Shown piece after piece: positions 8,688-17,586 of a stretch of 64,000 bases of DNA (the stretch's first letter is position 1; every line of letters starts with the position of its first letter). Location of the stretch: positions 73,730 through 137,729 of the forward strand of contig NZ_JBEBOY010000004.1 in NCBI RefSeq assembly GCF_040396155.1, in the 5' to 3' direction. Source of the stretch: Tissierella praeacuta_A. GTDB lineage: Bacteria; Bacillota; Clostridia; Tissierellales; Tissierellaceae. The position numbers were made by a program, and so were the translations under genes. Below the pieces are notes generated by a model, which was not told where the DNA came from, made no database searches, and was given only the letters and a program-made list of their open reading frames with translations.

Positions 8688-10085
8688 ATGGAAAAGACAA
8701 AAGGAAAAATTGTTCAAGTTATAGGCCCTGTAGTTGATATTCGATTTAATGAAGATAGCCTACCAGAGCTATTAAATGCTATTGAAATAGATATGAATGA
8801 AAAGAAATTAATTGTAGAAGTAGCTCAGCACGTTGGAGATGACACCGTTAGATGCGTTGCCATGGATTCAACAGATGGACTTGTAAGAGGGATGGAGGCT
8901 ACAAATACTGGAAAGTCTATTGCTGTTCCTGTAGGTAAAGAGACCTTGGGAAGACTTTTCAATGTATTAGGTGAAGCCATTGATGGTAAGGGAGAAGTTA
9001 AAGCAAAACAAACTTCACCTATCCATAGACCAGCTCCATCCTTTGAAGAACAGGAAACTTCTAAGGAAATATTTGAAACGGGGATCAAAGTAGTAGACCT
9101 TATTGCACCATATTCTAAAGGTGGTAAGGTAGGTTTATTTGGTGGTGCTGGAGTAGGCAAAACAGTACTTATCCAAGAGTTAATAAATAACATTGCAACA
9201 CAACATGGTGGCTTATCTGTTTTTACTGGTGTAGGGGAAAGAACTAGAGAAGGTAATGACCTATACTATGAAATGATTGAATCTGGAGTAATAGATAAGA
9301 CAGCATTAGTATTTGGTCAAATGAATGAGCCCCCTGGAGCTAGAATGAGAGTAGCTTTAACTGGACTTACTATGGCAGAGTACTTTAGAGATCAAGAAGG
9401 TCAAGACGTGTTACTATTTATAGACAATATATTTAGGTTTACACAGGCAGGTTCAGAAGTATCTGCTCTATTAGGTAGAATGCCTTCAGCTGTAGGGTAT
9501 CAACCAACTTTAGCTACAGAAATGGGTGCTTTACAGGAGAGAATTACTTCAACTAAGAAAGGCTCCATTACTTCTGTTCAAGCAGTATATGTACCAGCAG
9601 ATGACTTAACTGACCCGGCTCCTGCTACTACCTTTGCTCACTTAGACGCTACTACAGTATTATCACGTCAGATTTCTGAGCTTGGTATTTATCCAGCGGT
9701 TGACCCATTGGACTCAACTTCTAGAATTCTAGATCCTGAAGTAGTTGGTAAGGAACATTATGAAGTAGCAAGACAAGTGCAAGAGATTCTTCAAAGATAT
9801 AAAGATCTTCAAGATATAATAGCTATTCTAGGAATAGATGAGCTTTCAGATGATGATAGACTTATAGTTGCACGAGCTAGAAAGATTCAAAGATTCTTAT
9901 CTCAACCATTTACTGTTGCAGAACAATTTACTGGAATGAAAGGTAAATATGTACCAATTAAAGAAACAGTTAGAGGATTTAAAGAAATCCTTGAAGGAAA
10001 ACATGATGATTTACCAGAATCGGCCTTCTTATTTGTAGGTACTATTGATGAAGCGGTACAAAAAGCTAAAGAGATGGAGGGTTAA
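8688..10085 (+). CDS. atpD: F1 ATP synthase subunit beta
   Basis: 465 residues. Catalytic subunit: P-loop GGAGVGKTV near residue 155, the GERTREGND segment with the catalytic Glu, the Walker B region DVLLFIDNIFRFTQAGSEVSALLGRMPSAVGYQPTL (written here only by its role; residues around 245-280), and the DELSD motif DELSDDDR near residue 385. AAAGGAGAGG precedes the ATG. Confidence 0.97.
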   Translation: MEKTKGKIVQVIGPVVDIRFNEDSLPELLNAIEIDMNEKKLIVEVAQHVGDDTVRCVAMDSTDGLVRGMEATNTGKSIAVPVGKETLGRLFNVLGEAIDGKGEVKAKQTSPIHRPAPSFEEQETSKEIFETGIKVVDLIAPYSKGGKVGLFGGAGVGKTVLIQELINNIATQHGGLSVFTGVGERTREGNDLYYEMIESGVIDKTALVFGQMNEPPGARMRVALTGLTMAEYFRDQEGQDVLLFIDNIFRFTQAGSEVSALLGRMPSAVGYQPTLATEMGALQERITSTKKGSITSVQAVYVPADDLTDPAPATTFAHLDATTVLSRQISELGIYPAVDPLDSTSRILDPEVVGKEHYEVARQVQEILQRYKDLQDIIAILGIDELSDDDRLIVARARKIQRFLSQPFTVAEQFTGMKGKYVPIKETVRGFKEILEGKHDDLPESAFLFVGTIDEAVQKAKEMEG

Positions 10086-10087
10086 TT

Positions 10088-10495
10088 ATGTTTCATTTGG
10101 ATATAGTAACCCCCGATAAACCGTTTTTTTCAGATGAAGTAGAAATGGTTATAGTTAGAGGTATAGAAGGTGATATGGCTATTCTAGAAGGAAGAGCACC
10201 TATTACAACACCTCTTAAAATAGGAATGGTGAGAATATTCCAAGAAGGCCAAGAAAAAGTGGCTGCTTTAGTAGATGGATATGTTTCAGTAGTAGATAAT
10301 AAAACTACTATAGTAACAGAGGCTGCTGAATGGCCCCATGAGATAGATAAAGATAGAGCCAAGGCAGCTAAAGAAAGAGCGGAAAATTTATTAAAAAGCG
10401 GGAAAGATAATATAGATATAGAACGGGCAGAATTAGCACTTAGACGGGCAATAAATAGATTAGAGGTTTCAAATTTAAAAAAATTTGATGAATAA
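10088..10495 (+). CDS. atpC: F1 ATP synthase subunit epsilon
   Basis: 135 residues: N-terminal beta sandwich (DIVTPDKPFFSDEVEMV, GDMAILEGRAPITTPL) and C-terminal two-helix hairpin with RAELALRRAINRLEV. The C-terminal helices inhibit ATP hydrolysis in related enzymes. Two bases separate it from atpD, and a terminator follows. Confidence 0.94.
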   Translation: MFHLDIVTPDKPFFSDEVEMVIVRGIEGDMAILEGRAPITTPLKIGMVRIFQEGQEKVAALVDGYVSVVDNKTTIVTEAAEWPHEIDKDRAKAAKERAENLLKSGKDNIDIERAELALRRAINRLEVSNLKKFDE

Positions 10496-10503
10496 ATAGG
10501 TAT

Positions 10504-10560
10504 AAAAAGTACCCAACTATGGTAATACTTTTATCATAGGAAGAGGGTACTTTCTTTATT
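10504..10560 (+). terminator. Terminator at the end of the ATP synthase operon
   Basis: AAAAAGTACCC at 10504-10514 pairs with GGGTACTTTCTTT at 10545-10557 around a loop that holds a smaller stem. A T-rich tail follows. It ends the atp operon before the YwmB-like gene. Confidence 0.7.
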
Positions 10561-10635
10561 TAAATGTTTTGTCCCCCTTTACATTTTTAAGAAAGTACCT
10601 TTCCTTAAATTTCAAGGATTCAAGGAGGGGTATAA

Positions 10636-11433
10636 ATGAAAAAAATTATTTTATTTGCAATTATATTATCATTATTAATACCAACACTTACAATGGCAGG
10701 AAAAAGACATAGTGAGAAGGATATCTTGGAAACCATATTAAAAGAATTTAATGGTGAGTTTCTTGAAGGGGACCTTAATATGGGAGGCGTAATAATTGAT
10801 GAATTTATATCTAAGGAAGAAATTGAATCTCTAGGGGAAAAGGTTAAGGACTCTTTAGAAATAATTGGAGAAGAAGCAGATATTAATGAAGACATTAACG
10901 CTGATATAGAAAGTAATGGCGGACAATTTTATAAAGAAACTATTTATGAAGATGGATTTAATCATATGTCAATTTATGGATACGATGTACATGAAAATCC
11001 AATAACTATAGTAATCTCATCTTATCTAAGTTCTGATACAAATAATGGGGAAACTACCCTCTTTATTAACTTAAGAAAAAAGGAGCAAAATTTTAGTATT
11101 AATGGTATAATAGAGAAGATAGAAAATATATTTAAAGATTATGGAAAATCTTTAGAAATCACCACTTGTGTAATAGGAACAATTGAAGGTGATTTAGAAA
11201 CAAAGGCATTGACTAAAACAGTAGCTAAAGCAATGAAAAAGATTAAAGGAAAAGTTGTAGAAGAATATGTAGATACATCAATTTTTAGCTATACAGTCTA
11301 TACACCCCTTATAGAAAGTTTCATATTTTCTGGTGAAAAAAAAGTTAACTTAAATCTAGCAATAAGGTATAATGAATATGAAAATAAAAATTATATTTGG
11401 ATAGGAACACCTATTATTACCACTGGATATTAA
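10636..11433 (+). CDS. YwmB-like exported protein
   Basis: 265 residues with a signal peptide (KKIILFAIILSLLIPTLTMA) and a soluble remainder of alternating strands and helices. It lies between the atp operon and murA, exactly where B. subtilis has ywmB, and the overall size and form match that DUF1779/TATA-box-binding-like family. Primary similarity is weak by eye, so the family call rests mostly on synteny. Its role is unknown; the signal peptide places it outside the membrane. The ATG follows CAAGGAGGGG. Confidence 0.65.
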   Translation: MKKIILFAIILSLLIPTLTMAGKRHSEKDILETILKEFNGEFLEGDLNMGGVIIDEFISKEEIESLGEKVKDSLEIIGEEADINEDINADIESNGGQFYKETIYEDGFNHMSIYGYDVHENPITIVISSYLSSDTNNGETTLFINLRKKEQNFSINGIIEKIENIFKDYGKSLEITTCVIGTIEGDLETKALTKTVAKAMKKIKGKVVEEYVDTSIFSYTVYTPLIESFIFSGEKKVNLNLAIRYNEYENKNYIWIGTPIITTGY

Positions 11434-11451
11434 AATTAGGAGGAGATTTGC

Positions 11452-12714
11452 TTGGAGAAAATAATGGTGGAAAAGAGCCCTCCACTAAAGGGAAGAGTGA
11501 GAATATCTGGCGCGAAGAATTCAGCACTTCCTATATTGGCAGCTTCTTTACTTGGAACAGAAGACATAATCTTAGAAGATGTGCCAAATTTAAAAGATGT
11601 AGAGGTAATATGTGAAGTACTTATGTCTTTAGGGGCTAAAGTTCAGCATTTAGATAAGGGTATTATAAAGATTAACTCAGCTAATATTAATAATTATGAA
11701 ACAAAATATGAATTAATGAGTAAAATGAGAGCATCATTTTTAGTTATGGGACCATTGCTAACAAGGTTAGGTAAAACTAAAAATTCTTTACCAGGTGGTT
11801 GTGCCATAGGTACTAGACCAATAGATTTACATTTAAAAGGATTTAAAGCTCTAGGAGCAACTATAGATGTAGACCATGGAAATATTAGTGCATATGCAGA
11901 TAAATTAATAGGTGATAAAATTTACTTAGACTTTCCTTCTGTTGGAGCAACAGAAAATATAATGATGGCAGCAGTATTAGCCGAAGGCGAGACAATATTA
12001 GATAATGCAGCTATGGAGCCAGAGATAGTGGATTTAGCTAGCTTTTTAAATAAGCTTGGAGCAGATATTAAAGGTGCTGGAACATCAACTATTAGAATTA
12101 GAGGAGTAAAGAAATTAGGTGGAGGAGTCCATTCAATTATTCCTGACAGAATAGAAGCAGGCACCTTTATGGTGGCAGCTGCTATTAGTAAGGGAGATAT
12201 AATAGTAGAAAATGTTATAACATCTCATATAAAGCCAGTAATAGCAAAGCTTAAAGAAGTGGGATGCAAAGTAATTGAAAATGGTGATTCAGTTAGGGTT
12301 ATTGGTACTAAGGATTTAAAAGCGATAGATGTAAAAACCATGCCTTATCCAGGATTTCCTACAGATATGCAAGCACAATTTATGGCGCTTATGAGTATTT
12401 GTAAAGGAACTTCTGTATGTATAGAAACAGTTTTTGAAAACAGATTTATGCATGTTGATGAATTAAAGAGGATGGGTGCAGATATAAAAATAGATGGTAG
12501 GTCAGCAATTATACAAGGCGTAGATAATCTAACATCAGCACCAGTAAAAGCATCTGATTTAAGAGCTGGAGCTGCTTTAGTATTAGCAGGTTTAGTATCT
12601 GAAGGAACTACTGAAATTGATAATATTTATCATATAGATAGAGGATATGACAGTATAGAGGAGAAATTTACAAAATTAGGAGCAATTATATATAGAAAAA
12701 CAGTGAATAAGTAA
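11452..12714 (+). CDS. murA: UDP-N-acetylglucosamine 1-carboxyvinyltransferase
   Basis: 420 residues. First committed step of peptidoglycan synthesis: transfers enolpyruvate from PEP to UDP-GlcNAc. The catalytic Cys is residue 117 in NSLPGGCAIGTRPIDLHLKG, the fosfomycin target. N-terminal PLKGRVRISGAKNSALPILAAS is the family start. I use the TTG at 11452, six bases after AGGAGGAG, which gives the usual MEKI start. The last codons form part of a long inverted repeat. Confidence 0.96.
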   Translation: MEKIMVEKSPPLKGRVRISGAKNSALPILAASLLGTEDIILEDVPNLKDVEVICEVLMSLGAKVQHLDKGIIKINSANINNYETKYELMSKMRASFLVMGPLLTRLGKTKNSLPGGCAIGTRPIDLHLKGFKALGATIDVDHGNISAYADKLIGDKIYLDFPSVGATENIMMAAVLAEGETILDNAAMEPEIVDLASFLNKLGADIKGAGTSTIRIRGVKKLGGGVHSIIPDRIEAGTFMVAAAISKGDIIVENVITSHIKPVIAKLKEVGCKVIENGDSVRVIGTKDLKAIDVKTMPYPGFPTDMQAQFMALMSICKGTSVCIETVFENRFMHVDELKRMGADIKIDGRSAIIQGVDNLTSAPVKASDLRAGAALVLAGLVSEGTTEIDNIYHIDRGYDSIEEKFTKLGAIIYRKTVNK

Positions 12715-12854
12715 TAGTAAATAACTAAAAGTGAATAATATAGGCAAGCTTTGCTTGCTTGATAACGAATAACTAATAGTAGGAAAGAGATTTTTTCTTT
12801 TCAGCTATTGGTTATTTTATTTTTTGTTTTATATATTAGTTATTCACTGTTTTT
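12696..12854. repeat. Nested inverted repeat overlapping the murA 3' end
   Basis: AAAAACAGTGAATAA (12696-12710, inside the last murA codons) is the exact complement of TTATTCACTGTTTTT (12840-12854). Inside are a GCAAGC/GCTTGC hairpin near 12745 and a long stem AATAACTAATAG...CTATTGGTTATT. The whole could fold as one branched RNA of about 160 nt and serve as a terminator, or be a small MITE-like element that landed at the gene end. No target-site duplication is obvious. Confidence 0.5.
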
Positions 12855-12898
12855 AAAGCATTTTCCACTCTTCACTATATAATATACGAATAGTTAAA

Positions 12899-12927
12899 GC
12901 ATAATGCTTCAATTAGTCGCATATTAT
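12899..12927 (+). promoter_or_regulatory. Possible sigma-E promoter of spoIID
   Basis: GCATAAT (12899-12905), 14 bases, CATATTAT (12920-12927). It resembles the sigma-E pattern (ATA core at -35, CATAnnnT at -10), and spoIID is a sigma-E gene in B. subtilis. The match is partial, so this is a suggestion. Confidence 0.3.
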
Positions 12928-12958
12928 ATTACATACTAAAGGCAAAGAGGGGGAGAAG

Positions 12959-13999
12959 ATGAAGAGATTAGGAGCTTACATTTGTACAGTCTTGATAATA
13001 ACTATATTATTACCTACGGTTATTGTTAAGACTTTTAAATTTGTACCTAAAGGAAGCACTGCTCAAGGAGAGACCTTAGAGCCAGAAGAACCGGTGGTTA
13101 TAAAAGAGGAGGTACCTACGGAGACCAATTATTTATATGAAACGGTAAAAATTTATGATGCAAAGAATGATAAGGCAGATGATATTAATATAGAAGAGTA
13201 TGTAAAAGGTGTAGTTGCGGCAGAGATGCCGGCAGAATTTCACATGGAGGCATTAAAGGCTCAGGCAGTAGCTGCTAGAACCTATGCAATTAGTAGAAGT
13301 ATAAAATACAAAGATGGGCATCCTAGTCACTTGTCCGCTCCTCTTTGTAATGGTATTCACTGTCAAGCATATTTATCCCTTTCTCAACTTAAAGAAATTC
13401 ATGGTGACGCTTGGGTAGAGAAATATTGGACTAAAATTGAGGATGCTGTAAATTCTACTAGAAATTTGGGGATTTTTTATAATGGACAAATTGTAGAGCC
13501 TTTATATCACTCTACTTCAGGAGGTAGAACGGAAGATGTGCAAGATGTATTTGCTGTAGAAGTACCTTATCTAAAATCTGTGTCTAGTCCATATGAAGAA
13601 GAAGCACCTAAGTTTAAAAATACTATTACTTTAACTACAGATGAATTTATTGAAAAGATAAAAGCTAAATATCCAGATACTAGTATAAATAAAGATAATC
13701 TTCATGAGAAAATTAAACTAATAGAGAGGACAATGACAGGAAGAGTAAAAAAGGTTGCCATAGACCAAATTATAATGGATGGAAGAGATTTAAGGGATTT
13801 ACTTAGTTTAAATTCCACTAATTTTACTATATCCTTAGATAAGAGATTAAATATTATAGAAATAGAAACATATGGATCTGGTCATGGCGTAGGTATGAGT
13901 CAATGGGGAGCTAATGGAATGGGGAAAAATGGAAGTACATTTGAGGAAATACTTAAACATTATTATACAGGTATTGAGATAAAAGAAATAAGTAATTAA
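12959..13999 (+). CDS. spoIID: Stage II sporulation protein D, lytic transglycosylase
   Basis: 346 residues: N-terminal membrane anchor (LGAYICTVLIITILLPTVIV), then a SpoIID/LytB domain. Conserved segments are EEYVKGVVAAEMPAEFHMEALKAQAVAARTYA (residues about 81-112; key catalytic Glu in AAEMP), YHSTSGGRTE, and the C-terminal GSGHGVGMSQWGANGM. The protein cleaves glycan strands to drive mother-cell engulfment of the forespore. GAGGGGGAG precedes the ATG. Synteny murA-spoIID-spoIIQ-spoIIID-mbl is that of B. subtilis. Confidence 0.94.
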   Translation: MKRLGAYICTVLIITILLPTVIVKTFKFVPKGSTAQGETLEPEEPVVIKEEVPTETNYLYETVKIYDAKNDKADDINIEEYVKGVVAAEMPAEFHMEALKAQAVAARTYAISRSIKYKDGHPSHLSAPLCNGIHCQAYLSLSQLKEIHGDAWVEKYWTKIEDAVNSTRNLGIFYNGQIVEPLYHSTSGGRTEDVQDVFAVEVPYLKSVSSPYEEEAPKFKNTITLTTDEFIEKIKAKYPDTSINKDNLHEKIKLIERTMTGRVKKVAIDQIIMDGRDLRDLLSLNSTNFTISLDKRLNIIEIETYGSGHGVGMSQWGANGMGKNGSTFEEILKHYYTGIEIKEISN

Positions 14000-14052
14000 A
14001 AAATATATTTATGCTCAGATTATTTAGATCATTTAAGCCTGAAAATATTTTA

Positions 14053-14085
14053 TAAAAAATTACGCAAAAAAGCGTAATTTTTTTG
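14053..14085 (+). terminator. Terminator after spoIID
   Basis: AAAAATTACGC pairs with GCGTAATTTTTTT around a poly-A loop, near 14055-14084. It separates spoIID from spoIIQ, fitting two different sporulation compartments and sigma factors. Confidence 0.85.
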
Positions 14086-14113
14086 TATGTAAATTTCCAA
14101 TCTGGAAATACTA
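14085..14113 (+). promoter_or_regulatory. Possible sigma-F promoter of spoIIQ
   Basis: GTATG (14085-14089), 14 bases, GGAAATACTA (14104-14113), which fits the sigma-F/G -10 form GGnrAnAnTw at every fixed position. spoIIQ is made in the forespore under sigma-F in B. subtilis. The start would fall just before the ribosome site, giving a very short leader, which lowers confidence. Confidence 0.4.
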
Positions 14114-14131
14114 GGTAATGGAGGTGGAGAT

Positions 14132-14974
14132 ATGAAAAATAAACTAATAAAGCTAATGGAAAAAGAAGGATTTATCTTATTCTTATTTGTATGTGTATGT
14201 GTAATTGCTGGAGGAACGTTATTCTTGTCTATGCGAAATATTAATGCAAACCAAAATATAAAAGATAGTGATCTTGTAATTTTGGACGAGAGTGACAAGG
14301 CTAAAGAAGATAAAGTAGAAGATTATGATGAGAATCCTTATATGGCAAATTTATCTAATCTAGGGGTAGACAATAAAGAAATATCTAATAAAGAAGTACC
14401 TAAGACAGAAACAGAAACAAACATTACGAAGCCAGAAGATACTAAAGAAGAAGTTTTAGAAGCCAGTGTAGGGGAAGATAATTATGCGGAGGTCAAAGGT
14501 AAAGTTGATGAGTTGGAATTTGAAGATGATGAATATGAAGAAAAAGATGCCAACTTAGTTGAAGAAGCTAAAACTATTTTTCTTCCAATAGAGGGAGCTA
14601 TAATTACAGATTATACTTCTGATTCTTTAATTTACTCAGAAACCCTAGAGGCTTGGGTAGGACATGGAGGTATAGATATTGAGGCTTCTGAAGGAACTAT
14701 AGTTAAAGCAGCAGCAGATGGAGTAGTAAAAGAAGTATATGAGGATGAACTGTGGGGAATAGTAATATTAATAGATCACGGAGGGGATTTACAAACTAGA
14801 TATTCAGGTCTTGGAACTAAAGAAATGATAAAGGTAGGTTCTAATGTTAAAAAAGGAGATCATATATCTAAAGTAGGTAATACGGCAAAGATTGAAATGC
14901 TAATGAAACCACATCTTCATTTTGAGGTTATAAAAAATGGAAAATTAGTAGATCCACGTTCTATTAACAACTAA
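14132..14974 (+). CDS. spoIIQ: Stage II sporulation protein Q, M23 (LytM) domain
   Basis: 280 residues: N-terminal membrane helix (FILFLFVCVCVIAGGTLFLS), an acidic linker from about 45 to 150, and a C-terminal M23 peptidase fold. It forms the forespore side of the SpoIIQ-SpoIIIAH channel. The metal-binding motifs are complete: HGGIDI (His-x-Gly-x-Asp) and HLHFE. B. subtilis SpoIIQ has lost the first His, while clostridial versions keep it, so this protein may be an active endopeptidase. GGAGGTGG precedes the ATG. Confidence 0.9.
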   Translation: MKNKLIKLMEKEGFILFLFVCVCVIAGGTLFLSMRNINANQNIKDSDLVILDESDKAKEDKVEDYDENPYMANLSNLGVDNKEISNKEVPKTETETNITKPEDTKEEVLEASVGEDNYAEVKGKVDELEFEDDEYEEKDANLVEEAKTIFLPIEGAIITDYTSDSLIYSETLEAWVGHGGIDIEASEGTIVKAAADGVVKEVYEDELWGIVILIDHGGDLQTRYSGLGTKEMIKVGSNVKKGDHISKVGNTAKIEMLMKPHLHFEVIKNGKLVDPRSINN

Positions 14975-15023
14975 AAATGCATAAGTATTTATTGAATACC
15001 CAAAATGTCAGGGGGTTGATTAG

Positions 15024-15278
15024 GTGAAAGATTATATAGAAGAACGAACAATAGAAGTTGCAAAATACATAATTGCGAATAAAAGTACTGTTCGAGATAC
15101 AGCTAAAGTTTTTGGGTGTAGTAAATCAACGATTCATAAAGATTTAACCGAGAGATTACCAAAGATAAATCCAAATTTAGCTCATATGGTAAAAGAACTT
15201 TTAGACCTAAACAAGGCTGAAAGGCATATAAGAGGTGGTAGAGCAACTAAACTAAAGTATAGTGCGTCTAATGAGTAA
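15024..15278 (+). CDS. spoIIID: Stage III sporulation transcriptional regulator SpoIIID
   Basis: 84 residues, helix-turn-helix protein that acts in the mother cell with sigma-E and sigma-K. The HTH is STVRDTAKVFGCSKSTIHKDL, which with the following ERLPKINPNLAHMVKELLDLNKAERHIRGG (by region, residues 44-72) matches the family throughout, including the basic C-terminal RGGRATKLKY. The start is GTG at 15024, after AGGGGG. Confidence 0.95.
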   Translation: MKDYIEERTIEVAKYIIANKSTVRDTAKVFGCSKSTIHKDLTERLPKINPNLAHMVKELLDLNKAERHIRGGRATKLKYSASNE

Positions 15279-15303
15279 AAAGGTCCCTTAATAGGGACTT
15301 TTT
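15277..15303 (+). terminator. Terminator after spoIIID
   Basis: AAAAAGGTCCC pairs with GGGACTTTTT around a short TTAATA loop; it starts on the last bases of spoIIID and runs into T residues. Confidence 0.85.
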
Positions 15304-15403
15304 AACTTTTTGTAAATTTTTGGGGAAAATTTTAAAAAAAGAAGGAATTTTGAAATTTATGTAGAATACTATATTGGATAAGGATAATTAGGGGGGATTC
15401 AGA

Positions 15404-16432
15404 TTGGGATTTAGAACTGATATAGGTATAGATTTAGGAACAGCAAGTATTTTAGTATATGTAAGAGGAAAAGGCATAGTTTTAAAAGAACCTTCTGTCG
15501 TTGCAATTGATCAAAATACAAATAAATTTTTAGCTGTTGGTGAGGAAGCAAGAAAGATGTTAGGCAGAACCCCTGGAAATATTATAGCCATTAGACCTAT
15601 GAAAGATGGGGTTATATCTGATTATGATACAACAGAAAGAATGTTAAAATATTTTATACAGAGAGCTGCAGGTAAATATTTACTTAAACCTAGAGTAATA
15701 GTATGTGTACCAAGTGGCATAACTGAAGTAGAAAAAAGGGCAGTTATACAAGCTAGTAATCAAGCTGGTGCCATAAAGACATATATAATTGAAGAACCTA
15801 TTGCTGCTGCCATTGGAGCAGGAATAGATATAACAGAGCCAAATGGAAATATGATAGTTGATATAGGTGGAGGAACTACAGATGTAGCTGTTATTTCACT
15901 GGGAGGCATAGTAGTTAGCCGTTCCATAAAGATAGCAGGAGATGAATGTGATGAGGCTGTATCTAAATATATTAAGAAAAAATATAATATGATGATTGGA
16001 GAAAGATCTGCTGAAGAATTAAAACTTAGTATTGGTTCTGCATATAAAAGAGAAAAAGAAGAGTTTAATGAAGTAAGAGGAAGAAACTTACTTACAGGAC
16101 TACCTATAACTGTAAATATATCATCTGATGATATGCTTGATGCTTTAAAGGAACCAATACAGGAGATCATAGACACAGTTCATATAGTTCTTGAAAGGAC
16201 TCCGCCAGAACTAGCTGCTGATATTAGCAATAAAGGAATACTATTAACTGGAGGAGGGGCTTTGCTTTATGGCATGGACAAGCTACTTACAGAAAAAACA
16301 GGAATTCCAGTAAGTATAGCAGATGAACCGATTTCTTGTGTTGCTAGAGGAACTGGAAGAGCTTTATCTTGGGTGAAATATCTTGACAATAATATAGTAG
16401 AAGACAGCGTAAGAAAAAAATATGGAAATTAA
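15404..16432 (+). CDS. mbl: MreB-family rod-shape actin (Mbl type)
   Basis: 342 residues. Bacterial actin that guides lateral wall synthesis. Phosphate-1 loop DIGIDLGTASILVYVRGKG, phosphate-2 loop NMIVDIGGGTTDVAVISLGG, and adenosine loop GILLTGGGALLYGMD are all present. Start is TTG at 15404 after GGGGGG. Position after spoIIID identifies it as Mbl rather than the mreBCD copy. Its stop codon doubles as part of the -35 of the next promoter. Confidence 0.92.
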   Translation: MGFRTDIGIDLGTASILVYVRGKGIVLKEPSVVAIDQNTNKFLAVGEEARKMLGRTPGNIIAIRPMKDGVISDYDTTERMLKYFIQRAAGKYLLKPRVIVCVPSGITEVEKRAVIQASNQAGAIKTYIIEEPIAAAIGAGIDITEPNGNMIVDIGGGTTDVAVISLGGIVVSRSIKIAGDECDEAVSKYIKKKYNMMIGERSAEELKLSIGSAYKREKEEFNEVRGRNLLTGLPITVNISSDDMLDALKEPIQEIIDTVHIVLERTPPELAADISNKGILLTGGGALLYGMDKLLTEKTGIPVSIADEPISCVARGTGRALSWVKYLDNNIVEDSVRKKYGN

Positions 16433-16456
16433 AGTTTTTGTTAAATTAGTCGATAA
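16430..16456 (+). promoter_or_regulatory. Sigma-D (sigma-28) promoter of flgF-flgG
   Basis: TAAA (16430-16433), exactly 15 bases, GTCGATAA (16449-16456); the flagellar sigma consensus is TAAA-N15-GCCGATAA. The TAA of the -35 is the stop codon of mbl. The start of transcription would be near 16463, about 70 bases before the gene. Confidence 0.75.
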
Positions 16457-16532
16457 GATATTAGAGAATAAAGAGAGTAGTTTCGAATTTACTCGGAGCT
16501 GATGACTATGGATATTAGGATGTGATAATCAT

Positions 16533-17576
16533 ATGAATAGAGGTCTATACATTGGTGCTACTTCGTTAGTGGCTAACCAAAAAAAATTAGATGTTCTTTC
16601 AAATAATTTGGCAAATATAAATACTACAGGATTTAAAAAGGATATTTCATTAACTGAGTCCTTTCCAGAGAAATTATTGGCTAAAACAAGTAGGACTGAA
16701 GAACTAAAAAATATGTTGCCTGGAGAAAATAATATTATCTATGAAAATAATAATGGAGTACATAGCGCACGTACTCAGGAGGGATATTTTGTTGTAAATA
16801 CTCCTAGAGGTGAATCCTATGTGAAGGAAATAAGATTTGTTGTAGACGATGAAGGATATCTAAAAACATCTTATAAAAATCTAGAAGACGAACATAAGAC
16901 TGATTACGAAAACTATATAGTAGATAGTAGTGGAAATAGAGTACAACAAGCTGGAGACATGGAAGGTCTCCTACAAGGGCTTGTTTATACTCCACCAGCC
17001 TATGTTATAGGTACTATGAGCGGAGGAGTTAGATTTCAAAAAATAGTTACAGACTTTACAAATGGAGGTCTTACAGATACTGGTGGAAAACTGGATCTTG
17101 GCATAAAGGGAAACGGATTTTTTAAAGTCCAAGGTGAAGATGGGGAAACTCTCTACACTAGAAATGGATCTTTTGCCGTAACAGAAGGCTATTTAACTGA
17201 TTTAGATGGAAGAAGAGTACTTGGAAGAAACGGACAGATTCCATTAAATGGTGAAAATATAGACATCCTAGCTAAGGGACAAGTTCAAGTAAATGGAGTT
17301 TTAGTTGATACCTTAGATATAGTAGACATTAATAATAAGGAATTCCTTAGAAAAAGAGGGGACAACCTTTTTTATGTAGCAGAGAATGTTAATGCAGAGG
17401 AAGCGCCTTTTGATGGTGAAGTATTGCAGGGATATTTAGAGAGTTCAAATATGAACCCTATATCTGGTATGGTTGAGATGATAAATTTATTAAGAGAATT
17501 TGAAGCAAATCAAAAGGTAGTTAGGATGCAAGATGAAATGCTAGAAAAAGCAGCTAATGAAATAGGAAGAGTGTAG
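16533..17576 (+). CDS. flgF: Flagellar hook-basal body protein, FlgF/FlhO type
   Basis: 347 residues. N-terminal rod motif LDVLSNNLANINTTGFKKD and C-terminal QGYLESSNMNPISGMVEMINLLREFEANQKVV (about 305-336) are the paired helices that pack in the rod. A central beta region with LDLGIKGNGFFKVQGEDGETLYTRNG is the conserved D1 domain. It is the first of two tandem rod proteins, as FlhO and FlhP in B. subtilis. It is longer than FlgG, with an extra segment near residues 55-145. Confidence 0.88.
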   Translation: MNRGLYIGATSLVANQKKLDVLSNNLANINTTGFKKDISLTESFPEKLLAKTSRTEELKNMLPGENNIIYENNNGVHSARTQEGYFVVNTPRGESYVKEIRFVVDDEGYLKTSYKNLEDEHKTDYENYIVDSSGNRVQQAGDMEGLLQGLVYTPPAYVIGTMSGGVRFQKIVTDFTNGGLTDTGGKLDLGIKGNGFFKVQGEDGETLYTRNGSFAVTEGYLTDLDGRRVLGRNGQIPLNGENIDILAKGQVQVNGVLVDTLDIVDINNKEFLRKRGDNLFYVAENVNAEEAPFDGEVLQGYLESSNMNPISGMVEMINLLREFEANQKVVRMQDEMLEKAANEIGRV

Positions 17577-17586
17577 GAGGTAGAAT

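Noticed and set aside
8825..9193. Minus-strand open frames opposite atpD and other long genes
   Set aside because: They are shadows of strongly conserved coding strands and have no ribosome sites.
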